A stretch of 64,000 nucleotides of DNA, from the NCBI RefSeq assembly GCF_023684385.1, contig NZ_JAGSOJ010000002.1, positions 62,001 to 126,000 on the forward strand, given 5' to 3'. Under the pieces are notes generated by a model that was not told the origin of the DNA, ran no database searches, and saw nothing but the letters and a program-made list of their open reading frames with translations. This document shows, piece after piece, positions 44,151 to 52,737 of the stretch. A program made the translations under genes and the position numbers. How positions within the stretch are numbered: the stretch's first letter is position 1; each line of letters opens with the position of its first letter. Source of the stretch: Oceanirhabdus seepicola (GTDB taxonomy: Bacteria > Bacillota > Clostridia > Clostridiales > Clostridiaceae).

Positions 44151-45212
44151 ATGAAAGAGAGGCTTATTCCAATATTAATTAAAATATTTCTCATATTCAC
44201 AGGAGCATTGATAGCTTTATTTATTATTTTTACAGTAGTAGTTGATTACAAGCCAAAGGATGTTATAACAGTTGATATTAATCAAGACGCAACCATAGGG
44301 GCAGTACCCATAGATAAGGAGATTAGTATAACTTCTTATAATATTGGATATGGTGGAACAGATAGAAAACAAGATTTCTATATGTGTGGTGGTGAAGGAA
44401 CATCTCTAGTGGAAAAATCAACAGTAGAGAAAAATATTAAACATATTATTGAACAAATAAATAATATTGACTCAAATATTTTACTCTTACAAGAGGTAGA
44501 TTCAGATTCAAAGAGAAGTAGATATATGGATCAAACTCAGATGATAAGGAATACTGTTGAAAAAATGGATTCGGTTTCGGCATATACACATAAATCAGGA
44601 TATGTACCTATACCCTTAAAAGAACCAATGGGGAAAATAGAGAGTAGTATAATGACTTTTAGTAAATTTAATATAGAAGAGAGTAAGCGATATAAGTTGC
44701 CAGATAATATCAAGTGGCCAACAAAGGCATTCAAGCATGATAGGGCTATGCTCGAATCAGTTATATTAACTGAGAATGGTAAGAAATTAGTTGTCCTTAA
44801 CATTCATCTTTCCGCTTTTGATGAAAAAGCAAAGGTGAGAAGAGAGCAATTGGAATTTATAAATGAACATATTGAATCTCACTTAAACAAAGGGGATTAT
44901 ATAATAATTGGAGGAGATTTTAATCTCATTTTCAATTCTGAGAATATAACATTTAATTCAAAAGAAAAGAAACCTGAGAGATTTGAATATTTTCCAGAGG
45001 AAGTATTATTAAACCAAACAAAGTTGATTTTTGATGAAAGCGCTCCAACTGCAAGGAGTTTGAGTAGACCATATGATGAGAATAGCTTTAAAGCTGTGGT
45101 TGATGGATTTATAATTTCAAATAATATTGATGTGATTCAGGTGAAAAATTTAGAGTATGATTTTAAATATAGCGATCATAATCCAGTAGTCATGAAATTT
45201 AAATTAAAATAA
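44151..45212 (+). CDS. Membrane-anchored endonuclease/exonuclease/phosphatase-family protein
   Basis: The 353-residue protein has one N-terminal membrane segment (residues ~8-30), with the rest outside. EEP-fold motifs are in order: ITSYNIGYGG, LLLQEVDSDS, VVLNIHLSAF, IIGGDFNLIF and YSDHNPVVM, which supply the metal ligands and the catalytic His/Asp. The fold covers nucleases, phospholipases and sphingomyelinases; an extracellular lipid or nucleotide substrate is likely but unspecified. It lies 16 bases after the pentad-repeat gene and ends the envelope cluster. Confidence 0.85.
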   Translation: MKERLIPILIKIFLIFTGALIALFIIFTVVVDYKPKDVITVDINQDATIGAVPIDKEISITSYNIGYGGTDRKQDFYMCGGEGTSLVEKSTVEKNIKHIIEQINNIDSNILLLQEVDSDSKRSRYMDQTQMIRNTVEKMDSVSAYTHKSGYVPIPLKEPMGKIESSIMTFSKFNIEESKRYKLPDNIKWPTKAFKHDRAMLESVILTENGKKLVVLNIHLSAFDEKAKVRREQLEFINEHIESHLNKGDYIIIGGDFNLIFNSENITFNSKEKKPERFEYFPEEVLLNQTKLIFDESAPTARSLSRPYDENSFKAVVDGFIISNNIDVIQVKNLEYDFKYSDHNPVVMKFKLK

Positions 45213-45269
45213 ACATAGTTAAATGTTGTATGATATGTTATAATTAATCTGAAAATTTAATAAGATTTA

Positions 45270-45375
45270 CGTTCTAGGGGTGTTTGGAAAAGTATGAATT
45301 ACTTTGATGGACTGAGATAGAGAATAACTCTGACCCTCATAACCTGATTTAGATAATACTAGCGTAGGGAAGAAC
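45270..45375 (+). promoter_or_regulatory. TPP riboswitch (THI element)
   Basis: The conserved blocks are in order: CTAGGGGTG (45274-45282), CTGAGATAGAGA, ACCCTCATAACCTGATTT and GATAATACTAGCGTAGGGAA (ends ~45371). It lies ~270 bases before thiC, with two terminators between. Confidence 0.95.
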
Positions 45376-45480
45376 CACTGTTAATTGTTTATTGTATTGA
45401 ACTTAAGTGAGAGTGCACTTTTAATATAGTAACTATTGTGCAGTTTATACTCTGAGATAATATTAAATCTAAGCATTATG

Positions 45481-45506
45481 AGGAAGCACTAGCTTCCTTT
45501 TTATTT
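45481..45506 (+). terminator. Riboswitch-linked terminator 1
   Basis: Stem AGGAAGC / GCTTCCT with an ACTA loop (45481-45498) and the T-tract TTTTATTTTG. It is the likely expression platform of the TPP riboswitch. Confidence 0.8.
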
Positions 45507-45568
45507 TGCTTAAGTTTCTTAGAGAATTACTTAAACAATAAACAAAGTAGAGTTATGAGAGTAATGAT

Positions 45569-45612
45569 AATCCTGTACCTAGATAAAAAAACTGGGTGTA
45601 GGATTTTTTTGT
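45569..45612 (+). terminator. Second terminator before thiC, with competing hairpin
   Basis: 13-bp stem 45569-45581 / 45593-45605 with G-T pairs, loop GATAAAAAAAC, then seven T. Its 3' arm can instead pair with CTACACCTA (45614-45622), a mutually exclusive fold just before the thiC ribosome site. Confidence 0.7.
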
Positions 45613-45643
45613 TCTACACCTAAAGAATATAGGAGGAATAAGA

Positions 45644-46957
45644 ATGAATTATACAACTCAAATGGATGCAGCTAAAAAGGGAATAATAACACCGGAAATT
45701 AGAAAGGTAGCAGAAAAAGAAAATATACAGATTGAACTCTTGAGAGAGAGAGTTGCAAAAGGAACAGTGGCTATACCTGCAAATAAGAATCATAAATCAT
45801 TAAATCCAGAAGGGATAGGAGAGGGACTTAGAACAAAAATAAATGTTAATCTTGGGATTTCAAAGGATTGTTGTGATGTTGAGAAGGAATTTGATAAGGT
45901 TAAACTTGCTATTGATATGAAGGCTGAAGCTATAATGGATCTTAGTTGCTATGGAAAGACAGAAGAGTTTAGAAAGAAACTTATTGATTATTCGCCAGCT
46001 ATTATAGGTACGGTGCCAATGTATGATGCTGTTGGATTTTATGATAAAGAACTTAAGGATTTAACAGCAGATGATTTATTTAGAGTAGTTGAAAAGCATG
46101 CTCAGGATGGTGTGGACTTTATGACAATCCATGCAGGAATGAATCTTGAAACTGCTGATATATTTAAGAGAAATCCTAGATTAGGAGGAATTGTATCAAG
46201 AGGGGGAAGTATTCTATATGCTTGGATGGAACTAAATGGGCAAGAAAATCCATTTTTTGAGCAGTATGATAGGTTATTAAATATCTGCCAAGAATATGAT
46301 GTAACTTTGAGCTTAGGTGATGCATGTAGACCGGGAGCAATAGAAGATTCAACGGATCCTTCTCAAATAAAGGAGCTTATGACCCTAGGGGAATTGACTA
46401 AGAGAGCATGGGAAAAGAATGTGCAGGTAATGATAGAAGGGCCTGGACATATGGCGATAAATGAGATCCAAGCAAATATGATGTTAGAGAAGAAATTATG
46501 TCATGGAGCACCTTTCTATGTTCTTGGACCTATAGTAACGGATGTAGCACCAGGATATGATCATATAACTAGTGCTATAGGAGGGGCTATCGCAGCAGCT
46601 AATGGAGCAGATTTCCTATGTTATGTTACTCCAGCTGAGCATTTAAGATTACCTGATATTGATGATATGAAGGAAGGAATAATTGCTTCTAAAATTGCTG
46701 CTCATGCAGGGGATATTGGAAAAGGAATTAAAGGAGCTAGAGAATGGGATAATAAAATGAGTAAGGCTAGAAATAACTTAGATTGGGAAGAAATGTTCAA
46801 ACTATGTATTGATGAAGAAAAGGCTAGGAGATACAGAGAAAGTTCAATGCCAGAAGATGAAAAAACTTGCACAATGTGTGGGAAAATGTGTGCAGTTAGA
46901 AATATGAACAAAGTTATGGAAGGAAAGAACATAAATATCCTCAGAGAGGATGATTAA
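45644..46957 (+). CDS. thiC: Phosphomethylpyrimidine synthase ThiC
   Basis: The 437-residue radical-SAM enzyme converts 5-aminoimidazole ribotide (AIR) to HMP-phosphate, the pyrimidine part of thiamine. Visible are [36 protein letters not shown] and the C-terminal cluster motif CTMCGKMC. Spacing CxxCxxxC in the last motif is one residue tighter than the textbook CxxCx4C. It is under the TPP riboswitch and overlaps or abuts purF. Confidence 0.95.
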   Translation: MNYTTQMDAAKKGIITPEIRKVAEKENIQIELLRERVAKGTVAIPANKNHKSLNPEGIGEGLRTKINVNLGISKDCCDVEKEFDKVKLAIDMKAEAIMDLSCYGKTEEFRKKLIDYSPAIIGTVPMYDAVGFYDKELKDLTADDLFRVVEKHAQDGVDFMTIHAGMNLETADIFKRNPRLGGIVSRGGSILYAWMELNGQENPFFEQYDRLLNICQEYDVTLSLGDACRPGAIEDSTDPSQIKELMTLGELTKRAWEKNVQVMIEGPGHMAINEIQANMMLEKKLCHGAPFYVLGPIVTDVAPGYDHITSAIGGAIAAANGADFLCYVTPAEHLRLPDIDDMKEGIIASKIAAHAGDIGKGIKGAREWDNKMSKARNNLDWEEMFKLCIDEEKARRYRESSMPEDEKTCTMCGKMCAVRNMNKVMEGKNINILREDD

Positions 46958-48278
46958 GTTGTGGATAAATAGTAGGGAAATTAATGAGGAGTGTGGAGTA
47001 TTTGGTATTTGGAGTAAAAAAGCAGATGAAATACTCACTCACCTAGTCATAGAAGGATTGCATCATCTTCAACACAGAGGTCAGGAAAGTGCTGGAATTG
47101 CATTTGTAGAAGATGGAAAGATAAATTGTCACAAAGGCATGGGCTTAGTACAAAGAGTTTTCCAGGAAAATCATCAAGAAAAGAATATAGTAAAAGCTAC
47201 TATTGGGCATGTTAGATATTCTACTAAGGGTGAAAGTTCCATAGAATATGCCCATCCATTTGTGGATAAGGATAATAGAATAGCAATATGTCATAATGGT
47301 AATGTGGCATTTGATTATGAATGTGAAAATGATACAAAGGAAATACTTGAGAGAATAATAGTGAGAATGAATAGTTCTTGTGTAATTAAAAATATAGAGG
47401 ATATCCTTATTGAGGTTCTTAAAGAAGTACGTGGCTCATATGCAATTTTGGTGTTAATGAAAGGGAAGCTCATTGCAATAAGAGATCCCAAAGGGATAAG
47501 ACCCTTATCTTTAGGGACTTTAGATGGAAAGTATATTGTATCATCGGAGAGTTGCTCAATTCATGCCATTGGAGGGAAGTTAGAGAGAGAAATCCAACCA
47601 GGTGAGATGGTAATAATATCAGATGAAGGGGTAAGTAGTATATTTCCATTCCAAAAGGTGAAAGGGGCTTTATGTTCTTTTGAATACATATATTTTTCAA
47701 GAGAGGATTCAATCTTAGGAAATCAACGGATAATTAATGCAAGAAAAGCCTTGGGAGAAATGCTCTGGAGTGAAGGTGATCATAAAGAATATGATTTAGT
47801 TGTTGGAGCTCCATCATCAGGGATACCAGCAGCATTAGGTTACTCAAAGAAATCTGGTATACCATTTGAAATTGGCTTTGTTAAGAACCAATATATAGGT
47901 AGAACTTTCATTAATAATGATAAGAGCAAGATGAGAGATAATGTACGAAAGAAACTAATTCCCATTGGGGAGGTTTTTAAAGGAAAAAGTATTGTTCTTA
48001 TTGATGATTCAATAGTAAGAGGAAATACAATGAAAGTTTTGATACAAGAGATAAGGAAATATGACCCGAAGGAAATTCATTTGAAAGTAGCATCTCCAAT
48101 TATAAAGGAGCCATGTGTTCTAGGAATATCTACACCATCAAAGAAAGAACTTTTAGGTGGGAGAATGAATGAAAATCAAATTAAAAAATATTTAGAAGTG
48201 GATTCAATTCAATATTTATCTGTAGAAGGATTTCAAACAGCTCTAGGGTGTATAGAAATATGTAAAAAATGTTATTAA
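46950..48278 (+). CDS. purF: Amidophosphoribosyltransferase (glutamine PRPP amidotransferase)
   Basis: The ~442-residue enzyme makes phosphoribosylamine from PRPP and glutamine. The N-terminal propeptide ends before the catalytic Cys of EECGVFGIW. Other blocks are [13 protein letters not shown], the PRPP loop [17 protein letters not shown], and cysteines at [17 protein letters not shown] and CIEICKKC that fit the [4Fe-4S] ligands of the Bacillus-type enzyme. ATG 46950 overlaps thiC by 8 bases; TTG 46959, with GAGAGG upstream, is an alternative start. Under the thiC riboswitch it would supply AIR for thiamine. Confidence 0.92.
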   Translation: MIKLWINSREINEECGVFGIWSKKADEILTHLVIEGLHHLQHRGQESAGIAFVEDGKINCHKGMGLVQRVFQENHQEKNIVKATIGHVRYSTKGESSIEYAHPFVDKDNRIAICHNGNVAFDYECENDTKEILERIIVRMNSSCVIKNIEDILIEVLKEVRGSYAILVLMKGKLIAIRDPKGIRPLSLGTLDGKYIVSSESCSIHAIGGKLEREIQPGEMVIISDEGVSSIFPFQKVKGALCSFEYIYFSREDSILGNQRIINARKALGEMLWSEGDHKEYDLVVGAPSSGIPAALGYSKKSGIPFEIGFVKNQYIGRTFINNDKSKMRDNVRKKLIPIGEVFKGKSIVLIDDSIVRGNTMKVLIQEIRKYDPKEIHLKVASPIIKEPCVLGISTPSKKELLGGRMNENQIKKYLEVDSIQYLSVEGFQTALGCIEICKKCY

Positions 48279-48386
48279 TTTGAAAGGTTATAATGGAGGA
48301 GAATATTTAATATTACAAAATATCATAATTGTATCATTTTTGTAACTTTTTCAAAATCTTTTAAATGATATAATAAAATTATAATT

Positions 48387-48415
48387 AAAGAAGCTACCAT
48401 GTAGCTTCTTTAATT
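48387..48415 (+). terminator. Terminator after purF
   Basis: 11-bp stem AAAGAAGCTAC / GTAGCTTCTTT with a CAT loop, then TAATTTG. A TATAAT (48369-48374) lies just before it, so it might instead attenuate a short transcript. Confidence 0.75.
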
Positions 48416-48515
48416 TGTGGAGAAAATTTGAATTTTTCATTTTTTATGAAATTGAAAAGTTTCCTATATATTAATCAAGTCGAGTATGAAGTTTGGTTTT
48501 GAAAGGAGCATATAA

Positions 48516-49808
48516 ATGAGAAGATATGAGGTGCAAAACAGTGTTCTTAATGGTGAAATTGGGGTGCCAGGAGCGAAAAATAGTTCATTAGCGTTACTTG
48601 CAGCAGCATGCATGGCAGGAGAAGATGTTATTCTAGAAAATGTACCAGACATATTAGATGTAGAAGTTATAAAAGATATATATGATGATATCAATATTAA
48701 ACATATGAATAAAGATGGGAATCTACATATAAATAGTGGAGAGGTTTTAAGTGGAGATATTTGTCCAGTTAAATCTTCAAGATATAGAGCGTCATATTAT
48801 TTTATTGGAGCATTTCTTCATAGATTCGGAAGGGTTTCAATAGGATATCCCGGCGGAGACAACTTTGGTTCAAGACCTATAGAACAACATGTAAAAGGAT
48901 TTCAAGCATTAGGTGCGGATATTTTATATAAAGAGGATCATTATGTTGTTTATTTAGATAAGGGAAAAAAACTAATAGGTAATAAAATATATTTTGATGT
49001 GATAACTAGTGGAGCTACTATGAATATACTCATGGCTGCTGTTTTAGCGGAGGGAAGAACTATACTGAAAAATGCAGCTAGAGATCCAGAAGTGGTGGAT
49101 CTTGCCATGATGCTTTCTCGAATGGGAGCTAAGATAAAAGGTGCAGGAACAGATACAATAGTAATAGATGGGGTAGAGAAACTTGGGGGTTGTACTCATA
49201 GAGTTATTCCAGATAGATTGATAGCAGGTTCATTATTAATTGCAGCAGGTGCTACAGGGGGAAGTGTGAAGGTTAAAGATATAATTCCTGAGCATTTGAT
49301 GTCTATAATAAGTAAACTTGAAGAAGCTGGTATGGAGTTTGAAATCGGTGAAGATTATATAAGGAATAAAGTTATAAATCAACCTATGGGAATTAAGGTT
49401 ACAACAGGTATGTATCCTTCATTTGCTACAGATTTACAACAGCCTATGACTGCTCTTTTAATCAATGCTAATAGTGATTCTCAGATAACTGAGAAGATAT
49501 ATCCTAATAGGTTTAGACATTGTCATGAACTAAATAAACTAGGAGCTGGTATAATAATAAAAGAAGGAAGATCTATTATTCCAGGGAAGCATAATCTCAA
49601 AGGAGAATGGGTAGAGGCTACAGATATAAGAGCTGGAATTTCATTGATAATTGCAGGTATGATGGCAGAAGGTACAACATATATAACTGGAATAGAACAT
49701 CTTGAGAGAGGCTATCCAGATGTTGTAGAAGTATTCCAAAGCTTAGGTGGAAAAATAGAATATAAAGAAAATTTAATTGAAAAACAATGTGAAATAGAAA
49801 CAGCTTAA
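48516..49808 (+). CDS. murA: UDP-N-acetylglucosamine enolpyruvyl transferase, Cys-to-Asp variant
   Basis: The 430-residue enzyme of the EPSP synthase fold transfers enolpyruvate to UDP-GlcNAc. GVPGAKNSSLALLAAACM carries the Lys-Asn pair and FATDLQQPM the catalytic Asp. The loop that normally reads GGCxIGxRP is GGDNFGSRP, so the Cys attacked by fosfomycin is Asp, as in the naturally resistant Mycobacterium and Chlamydia enzymes. AAAGGAGCATATAA precedes the ATG. It is not in an operon with other wall genes here, and a second murA may exist elsewhere. Confidence 0.88.
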   Translation: MRRYEVQNSVLNGEIGVPGAKNSSLALLAAACMAGEDVILENVPDILDVEVIKDIYDDINIKHMNKDGNLHINSGEVLSGDICPVKSSRYRASYYFIGAFLHRFGRVSIGYPGGDNFGSRPIEQHVKGFQALGADILYKEDHYVVYLDKGKKLIGNKIYFDVITSGATMNILMAAVLAEGRTILKNAARDPEVVDLAMMLSRMGAKIKGAGTDTIVIDGVEKLGGCTHRVIPDRLIAGSLLIAAGATGGSVKVKDIIPEHLMSIISKLEEAGMEFEIGEDYIRNKVINQPMGIKVTTGMYPSFATDLQQPMTALLINANSDSQITEKIYPNRFRHCHELNKLGAGIIIKEGRSIIPGKHNLKGEWVEATDIRAGISLIIAGMMAEGTTYITGIEHLERGYPDVVEVFQSLGGKIEYKENLIEKQCEIETA

Positions 49809-49886
49809 AAAACTTAATGTATAATGAAGGTTGATTTTCACTCACGTGTAAATTTACATTTTATTGATCTATAAATAATGCTTATT

Positions 49887-49916
49887 AAGGGAATCTTTTA
49901 ATGGATTCCCTTTTTG
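49887..49916 (+). terminator. Terminator after murA
   Basis: 9-bp stem AAGGGAATC / GATTCCCTT with an 8-base loop and a T5 tail. Confidence 0.85.
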
Positions 49917-50034
49917 TGTTGAATATATACTTTATTAAAGTTAGTGTATTTCTTATATTTCAATATTGTGGCACCATTCACTATATGATATAATTTTCTA
50001 TAAAAATTAGTTATCATATGAAAAAAAGGGGAAT

Positions 50035-50787
50035 ATGATGGAGAAGATAAATTTTAATAATTCTAGGGGATTAAAAATTGTTGGAAATTTATATGGTGTT
50101 GGTTCAAAAACATTAATCATAATGGCTCATGGATTTACTAATAATAAATTATCAAATGGTAGATTTGATAGTTTAGCAGAAGATTTAAGCAATATTGGTT
50201 ATGATGCTTTAGCAATTGATTTTAGTGGATGTGGGGAAAGTGATGACGATGCTATAACATCAAAAAATCAAGTAGATGATTTAAATTCTGCTATTGACTT
50301 TGCTTTATCAAAAGGATATACAAAGATCGGCTTATTTGGGAATAGTTTTGGAACTTTAGCATGTTTAAGAAGCTACAGAAAAGAAGTAATAACAATGGTT
50401 TTAGTTGGTGCATTGACTGATAGGATGGACTATGACTGGAATGATTATTTTTCCCAAAAACAGATGAATGATTTGCATACACAAGGCTTCTTTTATTTAG
50501 GAACAGATAGAATGCATAAAATTACAAAACAGACTTTGATGGATTTTAAGGAAATCAATCAGAAGGAATTACTTAGAAATGTTGATTGTTCTATACTTAT
50601 TTTTCATGGAAATAATAGTGAAGATGAAGAAGAAGTACAGTTATTAGAACGGTCAAAGAGAGCAATTAATATGATGAAACATAATTCAAGACTTGAAATT
50701 ATTAAAAATGCAAAACATGGCATTCGAAATGATTGGGACAAAGTTATTGAAATTACCTGTGATTGGTATAGTAAATACATAGAATGA
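50035..50787 (+). CDS. Alpha/beta hydrolase
   Basis: The 250-residue serine hydrolase of the alpha/beta fold has an oxyanion region IMAHGFTNNK, nucleophile elbow GLFGNSFGTLA (Ser near residue 105), acid-loop region ILIFHGNNSEDEEE, and the catalytic His in NAKHGIRND. No signal peptide, so cytosolic. Substrate unknown; relatives are annotated as esterases or dienelactone-hydrolase-like. It is followed by a bidirectional terminator and convergent to the HTH gene. Confidence 0.82.
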   Translation: MMEKINFNNSRGLKIVGNLYGVGSKTLIIMAHGFTNNKLSNGRFDSLAEDLSNIGYDALAIDFSGCGESDDDAITSKNQVDDLNSAIDFALSKGYTKIGLFGNSFGTLACLRSYRKEVITMVLVGALTDRMDYDWNDYFSQKQMNDLHTQGFFYLGTDRMHKITKQTLMDFKEINQKELLRNVDCSILIFHGNNSEDEEEVQLLERSKRAINMMKHNSRLEIIKNAKHGIRNDWDKVIEITCDWYSKYIE

Positions 50788-50821
50788 TAATTTCTTTAAA
50801 AAAGGGAATGTACTGAAAATG

Positions 50822-50852
50822 ATTAAGGGAACCAAAGGTTCCCTTAATTTAT
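50822..50852. terminator. Bidirectional terminator
   Basis: 12-bp perfect stem ATTAAGGGAACC / GGTTCCCTTAAT around AAA, between convergent genes ending at 50787 (+) and 50849 (-). Confidence 0.85.
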
Positions 50853-51109
50853 TTATACAATATTTTACGTATGGTTTGTACAGAAAGGCAATAATCATTT
50901 GCCAGTTGTTCTATAGGTACATTATTTTTGGTGAATTTCATTCGTATTTCTTCATTACGTCTTTCATAATAGCTTCTGGCTCCAGAACCTTCTCCCCATT
51001 TTTTACGTTCATTATCTTTAGGAATATATATGGCTTTTCCTTGAGTGTATTTTTGAATTTCTTTAAGGAGTTCGTCAGGTAATATATCAGAAGCATTTAA
51101 ATATTTCAT
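50849..51109 (-). CDS. CD3324-type small HTH protein (Mor-like)
   Basis: The 86-residue protein opens MKYLNASDILPDELLKEIQ and contains QGKAIYIPKDNERKKWGE, the pattern of the CD3324/Mor-like family. A helix-turn-helix lies near the C-terminus (IEQLANDYCLSVQTIRKILY). It is likely a DNA-binding regulator. AGAGGAGG precedes the ATG at 6 bases. It lies 18 bases after the nucleotidyltransferase-like gene and is probably co-transcribed with it. Confidence 0.82.
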   Translation of the reverse strand: MKYLNASDILPDELLKEIQKYTQGKAIYIPKDNERKKWGEGSGARSYYERRNEEIRMKFTKNNVPIEQLANDYCLSVQTIRKILYK

Positions 51110-51127
51110 TTATTTGCCTCCTCTCTC

Positions 51128-52168
51128 CTAGCCATTTTGCTTTAAGAATTCATTAAGGTTTTTGAATTTCTGTATTTTAACATTATGCTTTTCAATCTCA
51201 GAGACAATATACTTTTCAATCTCTTCTGCACGTTTACGGAAGACGCTTGAATCTTGGGAATTAAAAGTATTTATAAGTTCCATTGTCTCTAGTCCGAATT
51301 CTTCTGTGGCAAAATCAAGTTCTCTTTGCATTGAGCATCCCCATGCAAAGCAGTTTGATGTATCTTTCATATCACAGTAGTAATAGATTCTACGGAACCA
51401 ATAAGTTATTTCTTGATACCATTCTGCTAAATATTTATAATCATACTCTTTTACTTGTGTTTTTTTCACGGGTTTTCTTATACTGAAGAAATCACGGGTT
51501 GAGGCCAACATTTTATAGCAAATATCTTTTGATTCTTCTATGGTTTTTGTTGTAATTAGATTTTCATACAATCCAATAAATAGATCAGGAGTTTCTTCTA
51601 ATTCACTTAGTTTAGCTATAATATTCTCAGGACCTCTTTTTAAATATGAGCCATTTACAGCAGCGATTGCTTCAACTAAATAATGAGCAACAAAACCACT
51701 TGCCTTACGTATACCGCTCAGAGATTTTTCAAAAAGCATGTTCTGGAACAATTCCATTGCTCTATTAATCTTTTCAAGTCCTTTGATATAAGTTAAATTC
51801 TTATCTTTTAGATTATTCTGTAATTTTTCCTGTAGTTTAATGAAATGTTCTTTATCTTCTTCATTTCGTGCATATAATATAACTCCATCTGCCAAACATG
51901 TTGTAAGACTTTGATTTAAATTCGCAATTTCTTCTAATCTATCCCATGACATTGGAAATAAATCATAACCAATATCATCAATTATAAATGTCTGAGATAA
52001 GTCATATCCTCTTTCTGTGGAAGGTACGAAAAAGTTAAATGCTATTTCGTTTCCATCAGGTGCAATTTTCCAGTGCTCATGTCCAATTAACAAAGCTACA
52101 TCCTCAGGAAATTCCTTTTTTATTTTATCTATCGCCCAATCATTTAATTCTTTACTAATATAGTTCAT
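51128..52168 (-). CDS. Nucleotidyltransferase-like protein with helical C-terminal half
   Basis: The ~346-residue soluble protein is of uncertain identity. Residues 20-105 look like a degenerate nucleotidyltransferase fold (GHEHWKIAPDGNEIAFNFF, YDLFPMSWDRLEEIANL, ADGVILYAR), without a clear GSxxxGxxxxxSDxD active site. The rest is helical, HEPN-like in feel (RKASGFVAHYLVEAIAAVNG). AAAGGGG is 9 bases before the ATG at 52168; an ATG at 52177 touches that site. Paired with the small HTH gene downstream. Confidence 0.55.
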   Translation of the reverse strand: MNYISKELNDWAIDKIKKEFPEDVALLIGHEHWKIAPDGNEIAFNFFVPSTERGYDLSQTFIIDDIGYDLFPMSWDRLEEIANLNQSLTTCLADGVILYARNEEDKEHFIKLQEKLQNNLKDKNLTYIKGLEKINRAMELFQNMLFEKSLSGIRKASGFVAHYLVEAIAAVNGSYLKRGPENIIAKLSELEETPDLFIGLYENLITTKTIEESKDICYKMLASTRDFFSIRKPVKKTQVKEYDYKYLAEWYQEITYWFRRIYYYCDMKDTSNCFAWGCSMQRELDFATEEFGLETMELINTFNSQDSSVFRKRAEEIEKYIVSEIEKHNVKIQKFKNLNEFLKQNG

Positions 52169-52341
52169 TATTTTCATCCCCTTTAAATTAATCAGATATA
52201 ACAGCTGTTTCTCTATGAGTTTATTTTAACAGGTAATTATTGCATATTCTATCCCCAGAACAGTTATAAAAATTCTTTACCAAAACCACCATCTTAGATT
52301 TGATATATTTTTTAATTCCGAGTAAAACACTAAACTTTTTC

Positions 52342-52370
52342 TTGACATTATTAAATGAAAGGTGTTTAAT
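52342..52370 (+). promoter_or_regulatory. Promoter of the csoR-copA unit
   Basis: TTGACA (52342-52347), 17-bp spacer, TTTAAT (52365-52370) with a TG just upstream. Transcription should begin inside or just before the CsoR operator. Confidence 0.65.
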
Positions 52371-52379
52371 ATAAGTAAC

Positions 52380-52400
52380 ACCCCCCATGGGTAGGGGGGT
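52380..52400. promoter_or_regulatory. CsoR operator
   Basis: ACCCCCC (52380-52386) and GGGGGGT (52394-52400) form a 7-bp inverted repeat around a 7-bp centre. A G/C-rich palindrome in A/T-rich DNA directly before csoR is the expected autoregulatory site. Confidence 0.8.
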
Positions 52401-52459
52401 ATAATTTTAGAGGTTTATATACAAAATATAAATTAAGTAAACAATAGGAGTTGATATAA

Positions 52460-52729
52460 ATGAATGATGAAAAAAAGAAAGCACTTCAATCATTAAAGAC
52501 TTGTAAAGGGCAAATTGAAGGCATTATTAAGATGATTGAGGATGAGAGATACTGTGTTGATATATCAAACCAGATAATTGCTGCACAAGGTCTTTTAAAG
52601 AAAGCTAATATGCTTATATTAAAGCAACATATGAATTGCTGTGTGAGGACAGCATTTGTGAATAATGATAAAGCAGATGAAAAGATAGATGAGGTTATGA
52701 ATATAATCAGTAAAATTACAGGGAAGTAG
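52460..52729 (+). CDS. csoR: Copper-sensing repressor CsoR
   Basis: The 89-residue all-helical DUF156 repressor starts its core at TCKGQIEGIIKMIEDERYC. The Cu(I) ligands of Mycobacterium CsoR (Cys, His +25, Cys +4) are matched by Cys32, His57 and Cys61 in RYCVDIS and LKQHMNCC. Copper binding should release DNA and induce copA. It starts ATG 52460 after ATAGGAG and ends 8 bases before copA. Confidence 0.92.
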   Translation: MNDEKKKALQSLKTCKGQIEGIIKMIEDERYCVDISNQIIAAQGLLKKANMLILKQHMNCCVRTAFVNNDKADEKIDEVMNIISKITGK

Positions 52730-52737
52730 GTGTTAAT

